This document shows positions 16,059 through 17,805 of a stretch of DNA of 17,805 nucleotides, piece by piece. Location of the stretch: contig JAESSL010000320.1 of the NCBI GenBank assembly GCA_016764135.1, positions 1-17,805 on the forward strand. The letters run 5' to 3'. Source of the DNA: Alphaproteobacteria bacterium (GTDB taxonomy: Bacteria > Pseudomonadota > Alphaproteobacteria > UBA8366 > GCA-2717185). Below the pieces are notes generated by a model that saw nothing but the letters and a program-made list of their open reading frames with translations, made no database searches and was not told the DNA's origin. How positions within the stretch are numbered: the first letter of the stretch is position 1; each line of letters begins with the position of its first letter. Made by a program: the position numbers and the translations under genes.

Positions 16059-17027
16059 ATGAAACCAACAATCACCCTCCTTCTCGGAGACCGCAACGGC
16101 ATCGGCCCGGAGCTGTGCGCCAAACTACTGGCGAATGAGACAGCTTTAGCGCTCGCCAACATCAACGTTCTGGGCGATCCCGACGTTTTAGCCGAAGGAT
16201 GCGCGGTCGCAAGCGTCACATTGGATTCTACAAGCTATACAATGACCGATTGCCGCCCCGTTGACGGGTTGGAGACGACGCGATCAACCGCAACATCAGG
16301 CGCCGGAGCTGAAATTCTAGGATTGTTGTCGCACGCGGCCAATGACGTGACCAACGGTCGCTCAGACGGCGTCGTGTTTGGCCCTCTCAACAAAGAGGCC
16401 ATGCACATGGGCGGACTTAAACAGGACGATGAAATGCGCTTTCTGGCGCAGGAACTCTCCTATGACGGCCTGTTTGGCGAACTCAACGTTCTCGATAAAT
16501 TATGGACAACGCGCGTCACCTCGCATGTCCCCATATCTGAGGTCGCACGCCATATCACCACATCCGCCGTTTTAAGATCAATCCGCTTCGCCCATGAAAC
16601 CCTGAGCGACGCGGGCTTTGCGCCACCCCGGGTCGCCGTGGCGGCGTTGAACCCCCATGCGGGCGACGGCGGAAACTTTGGAACCGAGGAAATTGACGCC
16701 ATCGCACCCGCCATCGCGCAGGCCAAGGCCGAGGGTATTATGGCGGACGGACCCTTCCCCTCCGATACGGTCTTTGTGCGCGCCCAGCGTGGCGATTTTG
16801 ATGTGGTCGTCACGATGTATCACGATCAGGGGCAGATCGCGATGAAGCTGATGGGCTTCGGCAAGGGTGTTACGGTTCTGGGCGGGTTGCCCATCGCCGT
16901 CGCCACCACCGGTCACGGCACCGGCTACGATATCGCCGGACAGGGAATCGCCACACCGACGGCGCTCTTCAACGCGTTTTCGATCTGTTGTGAAACGGCG
17001 AAATCCAAACGGTCGACAAAATCATGA
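16059..17027 (+). CDS. PdxA-family NAD-dependent dehydrogenase, possible TphB-like dihydrodiol dehydrogenase
   Basis: This 322-residue protein has all the PdxA family marks: GDRNGIGPE (10-18), GPLNKEAM (108-115), T-S-H156-V-P, NPH200-A-G-D-G-G and MYH255-D-Q-G. The three His are the divalent-metal ligands known in E. coli PdxA. The usual DHGTAFDIAGKG is GHGTGYDIAGQG here. PdxA proper makes pyridoxal phosphate from 4-phosphohydroxythreonine. The homologue TphB instead dehydrogenates and decarboxylates the terephthalate cis-dihydrodiol, and PdxA2 acts on phosphorylated threonate. Co-transcription directly after a Rieske oxygenase (9-bp gap, Shine-Dalgarno overlapping the Rieske stop) favours the TphB-like role; this is inference. 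A PdxA2 role remains possible because a HIBADH-family gene follows. The stop overlaps the next start by ATGA. Confidence 0.88.
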   Translation: MKPTITLLLGDRNGIGPELCAKLLANETALALANINVLGDPDVLAEGCAVASVTLDSTSYTMTDCRPVDGLETTRSTATSGAGAEILGLLSHAANDVTNGRSDGVVFGPLNKEAMHMGGLKQDDEMRFLAQELSYDGLFGELNVLDKLWTTRVTSHVPISEVARHITTSAVLRSIRFAHETLSDAGFAPPRVAVAALNPHAGDGGNFGTEEIDAIAPAIAQAKAEGIMADGPFPSDTVFVRAQRGDFDVVVTMYHDQGQIAMKLMGFGKGVTVLGGLPIAVATTGHGTGYDIAGQGIATPTALFNAFSICCETAKSKRSTKS

Positions 17028-17805
17028 CCACGGCAAAACCACGCGTTGGATTTATCGGTTTAGGGTTGATGGGCGCTGGCTTCACCATCCGGCTGATCGA
17101 ATGCGGGTATAGCGTACACGGCTTCGACCTGCACCCGGACTTCGTAGCTCGCGCGGCGGACAAGGGCGTCAAACCCGGCATGTCCTGCCGCGACGTTGCG
17201 ACAAACAGCGACATCGTGATGACCTGCGTCACGTCGACGGCGCATTTGCGCGACGTTGTCTTTGGCGCCGACGGCGTGGCGGCGGGCGCGTCAAAGGGCA
17301 TGATTCTCGTGGATCATTCGACCGCTATCGTGGATGACACCAAGGAGATGGCGGAAAAGCTCCGCGCGGATACCGGTATGGGCTGGGTCGACGCCCCGGT
17401 TTCCGGCGGTCCGTCAGCCGCTGAATCCGGCGAATTGGCGATCATGGCGGGCGGCGCGCAGGACGACATCGACCGGGTTGCGCCGCTGATGGCCGATTTA
17501 TCCAGCACCTTCACCCATTTTGGCCCTGTCGGCGCCGGCCAGGTTGCGAAAATGGTCAATCAGGTGCTCGTACTGAACAACTATTGCGTCCTGGCCGAAG
17601 CGCTTGCGCTGGCCGAGGCGGGCGGCATCGACGCCGCCAAAATTCCGGATGCACTGGCGGCGGGCCACGCGGGGTCCAACATGCTGCAGAGCATGTTTCC
17701 GCGTATGATCGAGCGCGACTACAAGCCTGCTGGCTATGCGCGGCAGATTCTCAAGGATCTGGATATGCTGCACGATCTGGCGAAAAAACTGGGGTCGCCC
17801 ACGCC
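17024..17805 (+). CDS. 3-hydroxyisobutyrate dehydrogenase-family NAD(P)-dependent oxidoreductase (3' end beyond window)
   Basis: The first 260 codons are present and the frame is open to the window edge. The N-terminal Rossmann motif is VGFIGLGLMGAGF (8-20). The substrate-binding segment is DAPVSGGPSAAESG (123-136), with Ser127. The catalytic Lys176 lies in GAGQVAKMVNQ, with Asn179 three residues on. These place it in the beta-hydroxyacid dehydrogenase family (3-hydroxyisobutyrate, tartronate semialdehyde, L-threonate 2-dehydrogenases). About 30-40 residues are likely missing. ATG 17024 overlaps the PdxA-like stop (17024-17027), so translation is coupled. In this operon it may reduce or oxidise a downstream semialdehyde or hydroxyacid; the exact member cannot be chosen from sequence alone. 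Confidence 0.92.
   Translation, partial: MTTAKPRVGFIGLGLMGAGFTIRLIECGYSVHGFDLHPDFVARAADKGVKPGMSCRDVATNSDIVMTCVTSTAHLRDVVFGADGVAAGASKGMILVDHSTAIVDDTKEMAEKLRADTGMGWVDAPVSGGPSAAESGELAIMAGGAQDDIDRVAPLMADLSSTFTHFGPVGAGQVAKMVNQVLVLNNYCVLAEALALAEAGGIDAAKIPDALAAGHAGSNMLQSMFPRMIERDYKPAGYARQILKDLDMLHDLAKKLGSPT

Overview
The window looks like chromosomal DNA of an alphaproteobacterium, possibly a marine Rhodospirillales-type lineage. This is inferred from moderately high GC, strong C/G third-position preference, GcvT-fused flavin dehydrogenases, a TrpD2-cysG pair and a FixL-like PAS domain. No rRNA, tRNA or protein marker fixes the genus. Nearly all of the sequence is coding. There is no insertion sequence, phage gene, CRISPR array or RNA gene that I can support.

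Region 1 (1-3991, minus strand) is a two-component phosphorelay. A 1264-residue membrane hybrid histidine kinase (two TM helices, a FixL-like PAS, a second PAS, HisKA, HATPase, two receivers and an Hpt domain) overlaps by ATGA a response-regulator gene that runs off the left edge. Region 2 (4150-10692) is catabolic. A DapA-family lyase/aldolase gene (minus) diverges from a plus-strand run encoding an alpha/beta-hydrolase-domain protein, a 17beta-HSD4-like short-chain dehydrogenase and a dimethylglycine/sarcosine dehydrogenase-like flavoprotein fused to a GcvT folate domain. The 153-bp divergent promoter region carries a palindrome and a spaced direct repeat.

Region 3 (10698-13345) is a divergent pair: a TrpD2/YbiB-type phosphoribosyltransferase-like protein (minus) and siroheme synthase CysG (plus). 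Three 14-bp tandem repeats run into the cysG ribosome binding site and could pair with it. Region 4 (13462 to the right edge) is a tight operon: MFS transporter, Rieske oxygenase alpha subunit of the phthalate-dioxygenase type, PdxA-family dehydrogenase, and a 3-hydroxyisobutyrate-dehydrogenase-family enzyme cut by the window end.

Working model (inference): the operon imports or exports a small acid, probably aromatic. The Rieske enzyme oxidises it, the PdxA-like protein acts as a TphB-type dihydrodiol dehydrogenase, and the HIBADH-family enzyme handles a hydroxyacid or aldehyde further down. The region-2 enzymes would add hydrolysis, alcohol oxidation, C-C lyase activity and folate-linked demethylation. 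Nothing in the window shows the substrate, and the Rieske reductase partner is not visible. The most interesting points are the Rieske-PdxA pairing, the putative heme-PAS in the hybrid kinase and the repeat-rich regulatory segments on either side of cysG.
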